Source: Leptospirales bacterium (lineage in GTDB: Bacteria; Spirochaetota; Leptospiria; Leptospirales; Leptonemataceae). Taken from it: 56,066 nt of DNA. Positions 8,677-18,028 of this stretch are shown one piece after another (within the stretch, counting starts at the first letter, position 1; each line of letters starts with the position of its first letter). Both the position numbers and the translations under genes were made by a program. The notes under the pieces are model-generated. The model was not told the origin of the DNA and did not search any database. It saw nothing but the letters and a program-made list of their open reading frames with translations. The DNA lies in contig JAIBBM010000028.1 in assembly GCA_019694685.1 (NCBI GenBank), positions 1 through 56,066 of the forward strand. The letters are read 5' to 3'.

Positions 8677-9414
8677 ATGCGCCTTCTTTTGATCTTACTG
8701 TTTGCCTCTCCTCTGCTGGCTCAGGAAAATAGCCCTGATTTCCCGGAGTATCTGGCTCAGGGAACAGAGAACATCCGAGACCAGCGCACGGGGGAAGTAG
8801 ACATAAACCGGGTAGCGCAAGCAGCTCCTACAACCACTCAACCGGCGGCACCTGTCCAAACTGGACTGCCCGGATTTGCAGAGATTCCGTGGAAGGCAAC
8901 CTACTCAGAAGTGAAGACTCGTTTGAAGAATCTTTCCACTGCCGCTGTTCAAACAGAGCGCGTGGAAATCCTCATGGAGGAGAAGAACAAAAGCATTCTG
9001 GTTCGTCGCAACGAAGTACTCTATCGTTATAACTTTTATCGCACTCCTGTGGAAGTTCTGCGCATCGCAAATCACGACCTTACAGACGCGGACTATGAAC
9101 AGCAAGAAGGCCAGCTCTTCCAGGTGCGTGTTACTTTCTCTCTGATTGACGCCGCGAAAATTCAAGACAGAATTGAAAAATCGCACGGTGCGAAGACCAA
9201 ATCCACGGTAGATCCAAAGAAAATGGAAGGGGCTGAAATCTGGGAATTGCCAGGCGGTGTCATCCTTGAGTGGGTTGAGCCTTATAGAAAAATGAAATTC
9301 TCTCGCACGGTTGATTTCCTCTCCTCTGAAATGACCAAACAGATCATGAAAGAATACGAGGACTACTTTGATGCGCGCGAAAAGTGGATCATAAACAATA
9401 TTAAACTTTACTAG
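8677..9414 (+). CDS. secreted/periplasmic protein of unknown function, 245 aa
   Basis: Short signal peptide (MRLLLILLFASPLLAQ) with cleavage near residue 15-16. A low-complexity linker rich in Thr, Pro and Ala (residues about 45-65) is followed by a globular domain beginning FAEIPWKATYSEVKTRL. That wording resembles periplasmic proteins in which a short IPWxxxxxxVK phrase starts a tandem alpha/beta unit. The C-terminus (FDAREKWIINNIKLY) is amphipathic. No enzyme motif is visible. It is the last gene of the plus-strand cluster and converges on the HTH/TPR gene. Confidence 0.7.
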   Translation: MRLLLILLFASPLLAQENSPDFPEYLAQGTENIRDQRTGEVDINRVAQAAPTTTQPAAPVQTGLPGFAEIPWKATYSEVKTRLKNLSTAAVQTERVEILMEEKNKSILVRRNEVLYRYNFYRTPVEVLRIANHDLTDADYEQQEGQLFQVRVTFSLIDAAKIQDRIEKSHGAKTKSTVDPKKMEGAEIWELPGGVILEWVEPYRKMKFSRTVDFLSSEMTKQIMKEYEDYFDAREKWIINNIKLY

Positions 9415-9446
9415 TCCGCGAATGACCTACGGGCAAGATCACCGCA

Positions 9447-10223
9447 TCAGGTCTGCTGCTCCAGATGCTTGAGGATTTCCTTCACTGCCTCTCCATGATC
9501 TATGTCCTCAAATGCCGTATAACGTTCAAAGCATTCTTTTGATTTCTTCCAGTTCTCAAGCCTTGCATAGAGCAGGCCAAGGTTGAAAAAAGTATCTGCA
9601 TATTCCGGTTCGATTCTGGCTGCAGTTTCAAAATGCATTTGAGCGAGCGGCAGATTGCCTGCGTCAAAGTACAGGTTTCCAAGATCGTAGTGAGATTCAA
9701 AGTGTCCGGGCTCTGATTCCAGTGCGCGTATGAATTCAGTCATGGCACCTGGCACGTCTCCGCTTTCAAACGCAAGAATTCCAAGATTGCAATGAGCGTC
9801 CGCGCAATGATCGTCCTGTTCCAGGGCCTTCTGGAAGAAGGACGCGGCGCTTGCATCTCCGCGATCGAGCAGAATGAGTCCCTCTTCAAAAGGAGTGCGC
9901 TTCTCTGAGAGACTCCTAACAATTCCAGAAGGGCGAGAGGCGAACAGATCGAGTTGGCCTCTCATCTCCTCATCGATTTGTTTAAGTGTTTTTCCTCTGG
10001 TTCTTTCTTCGCGGATGCTGCGGAATCTGGCCAGTGCACCCAGGCCAAAGCGAATCTCTCCTTCTTTGCCCGGAACGGTTTCTACCGCACCGGCCTCCGC
10101 CCATTTGCGCAGAAGCTTTTCTGAAATACCAAATTGCTTTTGAACATCCCGCAGACTATAGGAAGACTGCACCCTTTGCAGGGCGGTCTGGCGAGTGCCT
10201 GGAAACTGGATGATGTTCGCCAC
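9447..10223 (-). CDS. MerR-type HTH and TPR-repeat protein, third gene of the NHEJ operon
   Basis: 258 residues in two parts. Residues about 20-75 look like a MerR-type winged helix (SLRDVQKQFGISEKLLRKWAEAGAV, then RFGLGALARFRSIREER). Residues about 115-250 contain four tandem TPR-like units (HCNLGILAFESGD, HYDLGNLYFDAGN, FFNLGLLYARLEN). It lacks an effector-binding domain of classical MerR activators, so the TPRs may bind a partner protein. It starts 29 bp after ku, suggesting transcription with ligD and ku. It may be a regulator or scaffold for end joining; that role is inferred from position only. Confidence 0.8.
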   Translation of the reverse strand: MANIIQFPGTRQTALQRVQSSYSLRDVQKQFGISEKLLRKWAEAGAVETVPGKEGEIRFGLGALARFRSIREERTRGKTLKQIDEEMRGQLDLFASRPSGIVRSLSEKRTPFEEGLILLDRGDASAASFFQKALEQDDHCADAHCNLGILAFESGDVPGAMTEFIRALESEPGHFESHYDLGNLYFDAGNLPLAQMHFETAARIEPEYADTFFNLGLLYARLENWKKSKECFERYTAFEDIDHGEAVKEILKHLEQQT

Positions 10224-10252
10224 AGCCGATTCGCGCCGGCCGGGCTATGGGA

Positions 10253-11146
10253 TCAACCCGCTTTCGTTTTCCTGGTTTTTACTGCCTTTGCGGCCTTTTC
10301 TTTGCCTTCCGCTTTGTCCTTTGCCTGGGCCTTTTCTTTTTTCTCGCCTTTGGCCGGAATCATTCCACCGCGCATGGCCGCCGCTTTTTCAATGGATGCT
10401 TTCAGAGCAGTCATGATGTCCATGGCCGGCTTTTCTACTTCTTCCACCTGAACGATTTCTTTTCCTGCTACTTTTGCATCGATCATCTCTTTGAGAGCGC
10501 CGCGATAGTTGTCTTTGAGTTCGATGTCGCTGAGAGGCCTGGCCATGCTTTCCACCAGATTGCGCGCCAGCTTCAACTGCTCTTTGTCCGCCGGTTCCAC
10601 TTTGTCTATCTGTGGAACTTCTGCCATTTTGCGTACTTCTGCTGGATAACGGAGCCTGTATAGCGCCAGTCCTTTTTCATGTGGCGAAAGAAGAACCACA
10701 TCTTCTCTGTCACGTAATACAACTTTGCCTACGCCCACCTTGCCTGCGTCTTTGAGTGCCTGGCACAAAAGCGCATAACTTCTGGCTGCCACATCTCCGT
10801 CCGGTCCCGCGTAGTAGGGAGATTCAAACAGCGTAGGATGAACTTCGTCCACACCGACGAATCCTTCTATCTCAATGACCTTTGTACTTTTCAGTTTTAC
10901 TTTTTCGAAATCAGAATCTTCGAAGACTACATACTGGTCTGGCTCATACTCGTAGCCTTTTACGATTTCTTCTGTAGTCAGGGACTTCTCGCATTTCTTA
11001 CATTTCTTGTCGTAGCCCACTCTGCCATTGCATTCGCGGTGAAGCTGATTGAAGCGGATGCTCTCCGATGTCTCAATCGCGTTGTAGATTCGCACCGGAA
11101 TCGTAACGAGTGAAAAACGTATGTGTCCCTTCCATATAGATCGCAT
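10253..11146 (-). CDS. ku: bacterial Ku, DNA end-binding protein of NHEJ
   Basis: Ku homodimers ring double-strand ends and recruit LigD. The MRSIWKGHIRFSLVTIPV opening is the standard start of bacterial Ku, so I use the ATG at 11146; an in-frame start at 11167 would add seven residues. The core continues through the conserved LHRECNGRVGYDKKCKKCEK region, a putative zinc-binding-like spot with C-x2-C spacing. The last 35 or so residues are almost only Lys, Ala, Glu and Gly, the basic tail known to help Ku bind DNA. It lies 55 bp after ligD in the same operon. Confidence 0.96.
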   Translation of the reverse strand: MRSIWKGHIRFSLVTIPVRIYNAIETSESIRFNQLHRECNGRVGYDKKCKKCEKSLTTEEIVKGYEYEPDQYVVFEDSDFEKVKLKSTKVIEIEGFVGVDEVHPTLFESPYYAGPDGDVAARSYALLCQALKDAGKVGVGKVVLRDREDVVLLSPHEKGLALYRLRYPAEVRKMAEVPQIDKVEPADKEQLKLARNLVESMARPLSDIELKDNYRGALKEMIDAKVAGKEIVQVEEVEKPAMDIMTALKASIEKAAAMRGGMIPAKGEKKEKAQAKDKAEGKEKAAKAVKTRKTKAG

Positions 11147-11201
11147 ACACTGATTATCGTCAGGCACAATCGCACAGGCAAGCGTTTAAACCAGTTCGGG
11201 G

Positions 11202-13430
11202 CTACAGGTCTGGCCGGAGCCGAATGAATACCGGCTCTCGTAGCATTCCATCCCGTGTTTTGGAAGCGTATTCCACTTCGCAGACGAGACTCGCTTCTAC
11301 CCAGGTGCCTTTTTCGACCTTAGGCACTTTCACGGTTGGCTTTTCTATTTCCATGGTTGCGAGCCGTGCAGAGAGATCGTTTATGTCTTCATCGCTAAAA
11401 CCGGAACCCACTTTGCCGACATAATGCAGTCCACTCTCCGTTTTCTCTGCCACATGAACGGATCCGAGTTTTTCCCGACCTCCTTCTCCTTCCGTGTACC
11501 CAATGATGACGCAGTCCATGGTAGATCGCACCTTGATCTTGACCCAGGATGTTGACCTTCTTCCGAGCACGTAGGGAGAGTCAGGCGATTTGGCCATGAT
11601 TCCTTCGAGGCCATGTTCCTTTGCTGCATCAAACAGTGCCTGGCCGTCTGGATAGGACTGGCTGAATCGGACTGCACCCCCTGAGCGAATCAAATCCTGA
11701 ACCCATGCTCGTCTGAGATGGAGCGGATCTTTCAAAGTTCTTTTTCCGTCCAGAGACAATACGTCGAACAGATAGATGAAGGCTGGAAATTTCTGTTCCA
11801 GTTTCTTGTTCGCTCCGTTCTGTAGTCGTCGTATAACGTTCTGAAAAACAGGCCTTCCGCTCCCGTCGAGGCATACAATTTCTCCGTCGAGAACTGCGGA
11901 GGATGCATGGTAGGAATCCGGCACCGCAATTTCAGGAAACGCAGCTGTGATATCGCGTCCGTTTCTGCTTCTAATTGTGATTTGTCCATCTTCAATGAAC
12001 ACGAGCGCGCGAATTCCATCCCACTTTACTTCAAAGATCATATCGCCTGACGGGACTGTTTCCGTTTGCGTGGCAAGCATTGGTTCAAAATCGAGGCGTG
12101 GCTCTTCGTCGAGTCGTTCCATCAGCCATTCTTTGTCGCGCGTGTGGATCATTCTGTATTCGCCGTGCAGTCCCTCCGCATGAGTGCGAAAGTAGAATCC
12201 ATCTTTCTTTTGTTTTGTAATCTCGTACTGACCGCGAGCGAAGATCCACATTTCTCCTGCGCCATACTGACCCTTTGGTATCTTTCCTTCAAAGGTAAGA
12301 TACTCAATCGGATGATTCTCCGTATGCACTGCCAGTCTTTTGATTCCGGGGCGCGGAGGTAGGCCTCTGGGCACGGCCCACGAAGTGAGAGCCCCATCTT
12401 GCTCCAGTCGAAGATCGTAGTGAAGATGCGATGCGTGATGGCGATGGAGCACGAAAGACTGTCCTGTTGCGGCAGATGAAGCTGGTGCGGGCTCAGGAGT
12501 TTTGTCAAAGGATCTCTTCTTCTTGTACGTTTCCAGCTCTGCTGTCACAGGCGCGAGCTTCGCGCGAGCGTTATGCGGCACTGCTGTATGCGCGTACATT
12601 CCTTCCCAGGGATCTCCCTGGCGAATGAGATCGTATGCATTTCTTAAGTTATAGTCCAGAGGGCTTCTGGCTCTTTCCAGGTCTTCCCAGGAGAGTGGCA
12701 TGGATACGGGCGCTCCCGGTTTTCCTCGGAGGCTAAAAGGAGACACGATGGTCTGTCCCGAGCGATTTCTGTACACGTCTAGAAGTATGTTTTGAGCGCG
12801 TCTTTCTTTCTTGATTTCGAGAGTCACTCCTTTGTTTCGACTCGCAAAGTCTATGGCCGCTGCTTTCGCCGCTTCAAATACAATGTCGTACGAATGGGGA
12901 AGGAGAGGCATGATGAGATGCAGTCCCTTTCCTCCTGTTGTTTTTACAAACACATGATACCCCAGGGATTCCAGGTAGGGTCGGAGGTTCAGCGCCAGAT
13001 CTCGAACAATTTCAAAGTTGGAATTCTCAGGCGGGTCCAGGTCAAACACCATGTAGTCTGCATCCTGAGAAACGGAAGGACGCATTTGCATCTGGTGAAA
13101 TTCAAGTGCTGCGAGGTTGGCAAGAAACACTACAGCCGCATCTTCTTCTGCAAGCATGTAATCAATGTCGCCTAACTTCACAGAGTGAAGCCATTCAGGT
13201 ACCCAGTCCGGCCTGTTCTTCTGGAAGAATTGTTCTCCTTCAATGCCGTCAGGGAAACGCACCAGAGAAAGAGGTCTGCCACGGACATAGCGCAGCATGT
13301 AAGGAGCAATGGTTACGTAGTACTGAAGTACTTCCGCCTTTACAATTCCATCCCCTGGATACAGGATTTTGTCCAGGTTAGACAGTTCTAGCTTGCGTTT
13401 TCCAGCAAGAACTGTCTGCTTCTTTGCCAT
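11202..13430 (-). CDS. ligD: multidomain DNA ligase D (polymerase-phosphoesterase-ligase)
   Basis: 742 residues in the order POL, PE, LIG, the order found in mycobacterial LigD and not the PE-LIG-POL order of Pseudomonas. Residues about 5-290 are the primase-like polymerase domain. Residues about 325-440 form the 3'-phosphoesterase domain, marked by HHASHLHYDLRLE and the GQYGAGEMWI segment. Residues about 450-740 are the ATP-dependent ligase, with nucleotidyl-transfer lysine in KWDGIR, LDGEIV, EGIMAKSPDSPY and WVKIKVR. With Ku it provides two-component non-homologous end joining. It is the first gene of the operon and is divergent from the propeller gene at 13499. Confidence 0.97.
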   Translation of the reverse strand: MAKKQTVLAGKRKLELSNLDKILYPGDGIVKAEVLQYYVTIAPYMLRYVRGRPLSLVRFPDGIEGEQFFQKNRPDWVPEWLHSVKLGDIDYMLAEEDAAVVFLANLAALEFHQMQMRPSVSQDADYMVFDLDPPENSNFEIVRDLALNLRPYLESLGYHVFVKTTGGKGLHLIMPLLPHSYDIVFEAAKAAAIDFASRNKGVTLEIKKERRAQNILLDVYRNRSGQTIVSPFSLRGKPGAPVSMPLSWEDLERARSPLDYNLRNAYDLIRQGDPWEGMYAHTAVPHNARAKLAPVTAELETYKKKRSFDKTPEPAPASSAATGQSFVLHRHHASHLHYDLRLEQDGALTSWAVPRGLPPRPGIKRLAVHTENHPIEYLTFEGKIPKGQYGAGEMWIFARGQYEITKQKKDGFYFRTHAEGLHGEYRMIHTRDKEWLMERLDEEPRLDFEPMLATQTETVPSGDMIFEVKWDGIRALVFIEDGQITIRSRNGRDITAAFPEIAVPDSYHASSAVLDGEIVCLDGSGRPVFQNVIRRLQNGANKKLEQKFPAFIYLFDVLSLDGKRTLKDPLHLRRAWVQDLIRSGGAVRFSQSYPDGQALFDAAKEHGLEGIMAKSPDSPYVLGRRSTSWVKIKVRSTMDCVIIGYTEGEGGREKLGSVHVAEKTESGLHYVGKVGSGFSDEDINDLSARLATMEIEKPTVKVPKVEKGTWVEASLVCEVEYASKTRDGMLREPVFIRLRPDL

Positions 13431-13498
13431 GTGTAAAAGCAGAATGGTCCGTGGGATGCGCGCAACAAGTTTTACTTGAATGTCTGAGTGCGCGCCCT

Positions 13499-14545
13499 AT
13501 GATCGGTACCGTGAAGCGCTTCGTTTCTACTTGCCTGTGCTTGCTCACGACCCTGTCCATGGATTGTGCACAAAAGCCAAGCCCGCTGTCGATTGACTGG
13601 GGGTTGATTGCAATCGCCGCCTCCATAGTGAAGATTCCGCGCTTCGTATTTGTCACAAGCAACACAGGTAACGTTTACGTTTACTCGATTAATCCGTTCG
13701 TTTGCTCGCTCAATCCCTTGTCCCCAATGTGGGCGCCCGCCTCCCCCGGGATTCCTGCCATTGATTCTACAGGACAGTTTCTCTTTGTGCCCGGGAGCGT
13801 GGCCAATCAGATCGCAAGCTACCGTATCAACACTACCACCGGGGTCCTCACCCAGGTGGGTTTCGTCTCTACTACATCACCCACAGCGCTTGCCTATGAT
13901 CCCGCAGTAGGTCAGGTTCTCAGTGTATCAACCGGTTCCTCCATGATAAGCCGTTTCGCGCTGATGCCTGACGGCAGCCTTACCTCTGCAGGCAGCGTTG
14001 CAATGCCTGCTCCGGCAAGCGGCAACATTGCAATAGATACTGGATCTAGAATCGCTTTTGTGCCGCACGGGATATCGTTGTTTTCTGCCGCATCGCTCGC
14101 GGCAGGAGTTGCGTCGTCCTCCAGTGCGCCTGCGGTTGCCACGAGTGCAGCGCTTAACGGCGGTTATTTGTACGTAGGCGGCAGCACTACCATTCTCACG
14201 TATCGTTTGAATGGTACGAATGCACCCGGCTTTGTGAGTACGACTCCTTCTGCAGGCACTCTTACTTCCCTGGCCGCAGACTCTCAGGGAGCGAATCTGT
14301 ACGGAGCGGACGCAACGGGCGTTTTGAATCGCTACGCGATTCAAAACGGTGGAACGCTCCTACTCAATTCGCAGTCGCTATTTGGTCCAAGCGCGAACTC
14401 CATTGCAGTCGATCCCACCGGAACATGTGTTGTCATGTCTGGCGGTTCAAATGTTAGAGCCTTTCGAACTTCTTCTGCAGGCTTAACGCTCTTCGCTGCC
14501 GGGTTCGTCTCAAATCCAAACGCGGTTCTCATCGCATCCTATTGA
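13499..14545 (+). CDS. lactonase-like seven-bladed beta-propeller protein, exported
   Basis: From the ATG at 13499 the product is 348 residues. A basic start and hydrophobic core lead to LSMDC, a possible atypical lipobox. Repeating blades of about 45 residues follow (RFVFVTSNTGNVYVYSI, QFLFVPGSVANQIASYRI, and similar), the pattern of 6-phosphogluconolactonase-like or YVTN propellers. The open frame extends to 13424, but that would overlap the divergent ligD start, so 13499 is preferred. Such propellers are often surface or periplasmic scaffolds; enzymatic activity is not implied here. Confidence 0.75.
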   Translation: MIGTVKRFVSTCLCLLTTLSMDCAQKPSPLSIDWGLIAIAASIVKIPRFVFVTSNTGNVYVYSINPFVCSLNPLSPMWAPASPGIPAIDSTGQFLFVPGSVANQIASYRINTTTGVLTQVGFVSTTSPTALAYDPAVGQVLSVSTGSSMISRFALMPDGSLTSAGSVAMPAPASGNIAIDTGSRIAFVPHGISLFSAASLAAGVASSSSAPAVATSAALNGGYLYVGGSTTILTYRLNGTNAPGFVSTTPSAGTLTSLAADSQGANLYGADATGVLNRYAIQNGGTLLLNSQSLFGPSANSIAVDPTGTCVVMSGGSNVRAFRTSSAGLTLFAAGFVSNPNAVLIASY

Positions 14546-14567
14546 CTCTCTACGTTCAGGATTGAAA

Positions 14568-15647
14568 ATGAAAACAGTAAAGAAGATCTTTCTTGGAATT
14601 GCGGCAGTGCTTGCCGTGCTTCTGGTGTACGTGTTTGTCTCCAAGGCAATCACGGATCGCAAAATGGAAAGAGAGACCGCAATGCCGGAAGGCGGAATCA
14701 GTTCTCTTGAATCTGTAACGATAGGCGGCATTTCTCAGTGGATTCTGATCCGTGGAGAAAAAAAGGACAACCCCATTCTGCTATACATTCACGGCGGCCC
14801 TGGATCGACGGAAATGTTCATGTCTCGCAAGATGGATACGGAGATTGTTAAAGATTTTGTAGTAGTTCACTGGGATCAGAGGGGCGCAGGCAAATCTTAT
14901 TCTCCTTTCATTCCTTCTGCTTCCTACAACAGGGAACAATATTTGAGCGATACATATGAACTGGTATCTCTGCTCAAGAAGCGATTTTCCCGCAATAAGA
15001 TCTACATCATGGGCCATTCCTGGGGATCGTACCTGGCGGCCGTGACGGCGCACAGGCATCCAGAAGATTTTTGCGCATTTGTTGGAATCGGTCAGATGGT
15101 CAATGCAGTGGAAAACGAAAGTGTGTCTTACGACTTCGCATTGAAAAGAGCGCTCATAGAGGAAAACAAAGAAGCATTCAACGATCTCCTCGAAATTGGA
15201 AAGCCTCCCTACAAGACTCTGGGCCAGATGATGACCCAGCGCAAGTGGCTGACTCACTTTGGCGGCGGTATGTTTCATGGGGAGCACAGCAAAGACGGAT
15301 TTTCTTACATGGGAAGTTTCATGTCTGAATCGCCGGACTACTCTCTTCTGGATTCGGTTCGATTCTTCCTGGGTATGATCACCACTCTGCGAAATGTCTG
15401 GGGCGAGTTCTTTACCCTGGACCTCTACACTCAGGCTCCGTCTTTTAAGGTTCCGGTCTATTTCATGACAGGGCGTCATGACTATAACACGCCGTTTGAA
15501 ATACTTGTGCGCTTTGAGAAGGATCTGCAGGCGCCAAAGAAGAAAATCTACTGGTTCGAACAGTCCGCGCATTCTCCAAACTTCGAGGAGCCCGCCGCCT
15601 TTGCGCAGGCTCTGCGCGAAATCAAATCCGACGGCTGCAAGCAGTAA
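14568..15647 (+). CDS. membrane-anchored alpha/beta hydrolase (proline iminopeptidase-like)
   Basis: 359 residues. Residues 5-27 form a single N-terminal hydrophobic anchor. The catalytic domain has the oxyanion motif HGGPG, the DQRGAGKS motif, the nucleophile elbow GHSWGS, a likely catalytic Asp in GRHDYNTP, and a His in EQSAHSPNFEEP. HGGPG plus DQRGxGxS is characteristic of the proline iminopeptidase subfamily (peptidase S33), although many members hydrolyse other substrates. The ATG at 14568 is used; a TTG six bases upstream is possible. It follows the propeller gene by 22 bp, so the two may be one transcript. Confidence 0.88.
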   Translation: MKTVKKIFLGIAAVLAVLLVYVFVSKAITDRKMERETAMPEGGISSLESVTIGGISQWILIRGEKKDNPILLYIHGGPGSTEMFMSRKMDTEIVKDFVVVHWDQRGAGKSYSPFIPSASYNREQYLSDTYELVSLLKKRFSRNKIYIMGHSWGSYLAAVTAHRHPEDFCAFVGIGQMVNAVENESVSYDFALKRALIEENKEAFNDLLEIGKPPYKTLGQMMTQRKWLTHFGGGMFHGEHSKDGFSYMGSFMSESPDYSLLDSVRFFLGMITTLRNVWGEFFTLDLYTQAPSFKVPVYFMTGRHDYNTPFEILVRFEKDLQAPKKKIYWFEQSAHSPNFEEPAAFAQALREIKSDGCKQ

Positions 15648-15684
15648 TGCTTGCTACGCGGGGGCCGGGTTGTCTACTCAGCCC

Positions 15685-16674
15685 ATGAAACAACCCAGCA
15701 CAGAATGGCGCGAAGACATTGCTTCGGATGAAGACCAGAGATTTACGCAGTACGCAAATCGCTTCATCGAAATTCAGAAACAGAACTCAGCAAAGTATGG
15801 AAATGGTCGAGGCCTCCATCGCAAACAGCTTCTTGGTTTAAACGCAACGTTTGAAGTTCTTGGAGATCTCCCGGCTTATGCGAAGCACGGACTGTTTGCA
15901 CAACCCCGCAAGTACGACGCATGGGTACGTCTATCCAATGGAGGAATGAGAGTTCAGGAAGATTCGAAACCGGATATTCGCGGCTTTGCACTCAAGGTGC
16001 GCGGGCTCAAAGGTCCCGGTGCTCTTGGTACAGAAACAAACTGCCAGGATTTTCTTTTGATCAATTTGCCAGCTTTCTCTTCTCCCAAAAGTGCAGAATT
16101 TGTGGCTCTCGTTTCGCATCTCGCGCAGGGTCCTCTGTCTGTTCTCGGATACTTATTCAAGACATATGGTTTCAGTGGAGCTCTCGCTCGCATGAAGAAG
16201 GCAAAGCAATCATTCGGAAGACCGTTTACCGGATTTGCGACTGAGAAATTCTACACTGCGGCTCCGATCAAATGTGGTCCGTATGCCTGTCGCGTGCGTA
16301 TGCTTCCTGCCAGTGATAAGCCGGATCCGAATGCAAGCCAGAGCTGGGCCAAAGACATTCAGAAGAGAGTTTCTTCCGGTGCACTCGTACATGATTTCCA
16401 GCTGCAATTCTTCGTGGATGAGAAAACAACTCCAGTAGAAGATGCATCTGTGGATTGGCCGGAATCGGAATCGCCTTATGTGACTGTAGCAAGATTGACA
16501 ATACCTCAGCAAGCGGTAGAAGGCCCTGAAGTACAGAAACTCCAGGACGAAATAGACAAAGCCGCGTTTGATCCATGGGGCGCTCTCGAAGAACACAGAC
16601 CACTCGGGGACGTTATGCGCGCTCGCAAGTATGTTTACTTTGCGAGTCAGAAGACCCGAGAAGCTACTCACTAA
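15685..16674 (+). CDS. catalase-fold haem protein (catalase-related, y4iL-like)
   Basis: 329 residues from the ATG at 15685; the frame is open farther upstream, but that part overlaps the hydrolase gene. The sequence LHRKQLLGLNATFEV aligns with the region around the distal histidine of catalases, followed by VRLSNG, DIRGFALKV and NCQDFLLIN, all with counterparts in catalases. It is much shorter than monofunctional catalases and lacks their C-terminal domain, as in the catalase-related peroxidase family. No signal peptide. Activity may be peroxidatic or a haem-dependent lipid oxidation; that cannot be decided here. It converges on the P450 gene. Confidence 0.82.
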   Translation: MKQPSTEWREDIASDEDQRFTQYANRFIEIQKQNSAKYGNGRGLHRKQLLGLNATFEVLGDLPAYAKHGLFAQPRKYDAWVRLSNGGMRVQEDSKPDIRGFALKVRGLKGPGALGTETNCQDFLLINLPAFSSPKSAEFVALVSHLAQGPLSVLGYLFKTYGFSGALARMKKAKQSFGRPFTGFATEKFYTAAPIKCGPYACRVRMLPASDKPDPNASQSWAKDIQKRVSSGALVHDFQLQFFVDEKTTPVEDASVDWPESESPYVTVARLTIPQQAVEGPEVQKLQDEIDKAAFDPWGALEEHRPLGDVMRARKYVYFASQKTREATH

Positions 16675-16692
16675 CGTTAGACGATGTTGATA

Positions 16693-16717
16693 CTCGCACT
16701 GGCCCTTCCGGTGCGAG
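16693..16717. terminator. hairpin between convergent catalase-like and P450 genes
   Basis: A 10 bp stem (CTCGCACTGG with CCGGTGCGAG, one G-T pair) encloses a 5-nt loop. It lies 19 bp after the catalase-like stop and immediately after the P450 stop on the other strand. The T-run is weak on both sides, so termination efficiency is uncertain, but the position suits a bidirectional terminator. Confidence 0.6.
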
Positions 16718-16720
16718 CGT

Positions 16721-18028
16721 CTATTTGAGTTTGACCAGGGTGCCTCCGCTCTCTGGAACCACGAGAACCATCTGCCTGCGAGGTTCCGGGTCCTTTTTTG
16801 CCGCCCAGGAATACTCTAAAACCGTTTGGAGTTGAATTTGCATTTGCCTGAGCGCGAAAGGCATGCCTGGGCAAAGTCTGTCTGTAAAACCGAACGGAAA
16901 AAATGCACTCGTCAGTTTTGTTTCTTCCTGCTTCGCGATGTCCGGTATCCATCTCTGCGGCAGAAAGGAAGTCGCATCCTTAAAAATGTTTTCGTTTCTG
17001 TGGGCCACATACTGGCAGGGCAGTACGAACTCACCGGGTAAGAGGGCATACTCGCCCAGCTCTATCCTTTCTTGCGCCACGCGACTCAGGTGAATTACAA
17101 CCGGCCTCAGGCGCAGACTCTCTAGAATCGAGCCGTGCACAAAGTCCTCCGCGCTGTAGAGTGATGCGGACTGCAGAGAAGAGATCTGTTGAACTGAGGA
17201 TTGCTTTCTCTTGCGAATGGCTGCATCTTCGCGCGTCTTTTCGAGAACTTCAGGGTGGCATGCCAGTAGAGATGTGGTCCAGGACATCGCAGCTGCCGCG
17301 GTGTCGTGGCCGAACATGAGCAGAGTGAGAATTTCAGCGCAGGCGGTTTCATTTGTGGATCCAGCCTCTTCCATTTCAGCAAAGATCTGGGACGCCCGGT
17401 TTTGCCTTCGCGAGAATTTCAGGATGCTCTTTTCCAGATTTCGCCTGTGGTTCAATGCCCTTCCCCAGGGAAAAAGAATATGGTCGATTTGAAGAGGACG
17501 AACGAATAAAACCACGGCGCTGCTAAAAGCAGACAAAAAAAGCAGAGTATCGCTTCTCAGATCCTCCAATTCTTTTAAGGTTAGATCCTCGAACAAAAAG
17601 CGAAGTATGACGAGCAAGGATGCTTCATGAAACAAAGAATAGGCACTGAAGTCTCCGTCTGGCAAATCTTCATATAAAGAGCGCATAACGTCCACTGTGA
17701 GCGCGTCCACAGCCTGGGATTGATCTGCACGAAAATGTTTCGCAATGATTTCGCGTCTGGTTGCGTGGGCTTCTCCGTCCAGTGTGATCAGAGACCCGTC
17801 CCCGAGAATTCTCCGGAGCGCCCGGATTCCCTTTCCGGCCTCGAGGTTGGGATGATTCTTGATGGCGGCGAGAAGATCCGGATCTCCCGTTATGAGGCAA
17901 TTGCCCAGAATGGGAAGGTCCAGTCTGAAGGCGAGTCCATGTCTGGCAGCCATAAGGTCCAGGAGCGAGCACGGATCCTTCATCCATTTCAGGCCATTGG
18001 AGATTTGAACGAAAGGGCGAGTCAGCAA
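16721..18028 (-). CDS. cytochrome P450, last gene of the lipid/terpenoid operon
   Basis: 435 residues. The I-helix oxygen-activation region reads MFGHDTAAAA, the K-helix ExxR is ESLRLRP, and the haem loop is PFGFTDRLCPGMPF with the thiolate cysteine. The usual second glycine of FGxGxRxCxG is Thr here, a mild departure. The start overlaps the isoprenoid synthase-like gene by 7 bp, so translation is coupled. No ferredoxin or reductase partner is adjacent. In this context it probably hydroxylates or couples the product made by the preceding genes; the substrate is unknown. Confidence 0.92.
   Translation of the reverse strand: MLTRPFVQISNGLKWMKDPCSLLDLMAARHGLAFRLDLPILGNCLITGDPDLLAAIKNHPNLEAGKGIRALRRILGDGSLITLDGEAHATRREIIAKHFRADQSQAVDALTVDVMRSLYEDLPDGDFSAYSLFHEASLLVILRFLFEDLTLKELEDLRSDTLLFLSAFSSAVVLFVRPLQIDHILFPWGRALNHRRNLEKSILKFSRRQNRASQIFAEMEEAGSTNETACAEILTLLMFGHDTAAAAMSWTTSLLACHPEVLEKTREDAAIRKRKQSSVQQISSLQSASLYSAEDFVHGSILESLRLRPVVIHLSRVAQERIELGEYALLPGEFVLPCQYVAHRNENIFKDATSFLPQRWIPDIAKQEETKLTSAFFPFGFTDRLCPGMPFALRQMQIQLQTVLEYSWAAKKDPEPRRQMVLVVPESGGTLVKLK

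Noticed and set aside
14781..15572. 263-codon antisense open frame
   Set aside because: It lies wholly inside the alpha/beta hydrolase gene, whose catalytic motifs are clear; the antisense product has no recognisable features.
16210..16671. 153-codon antisense open frame
   Set aside because: Opposite to the catalase-like gene with conserved catalase phrases; no start signal or family match.
16671..16680. CTAACGTTAG palindrome after the catalase-like gene as an operator
   Set aside because: It overlaps the stop codon and lies between convergent genes, with no promoter nearby.
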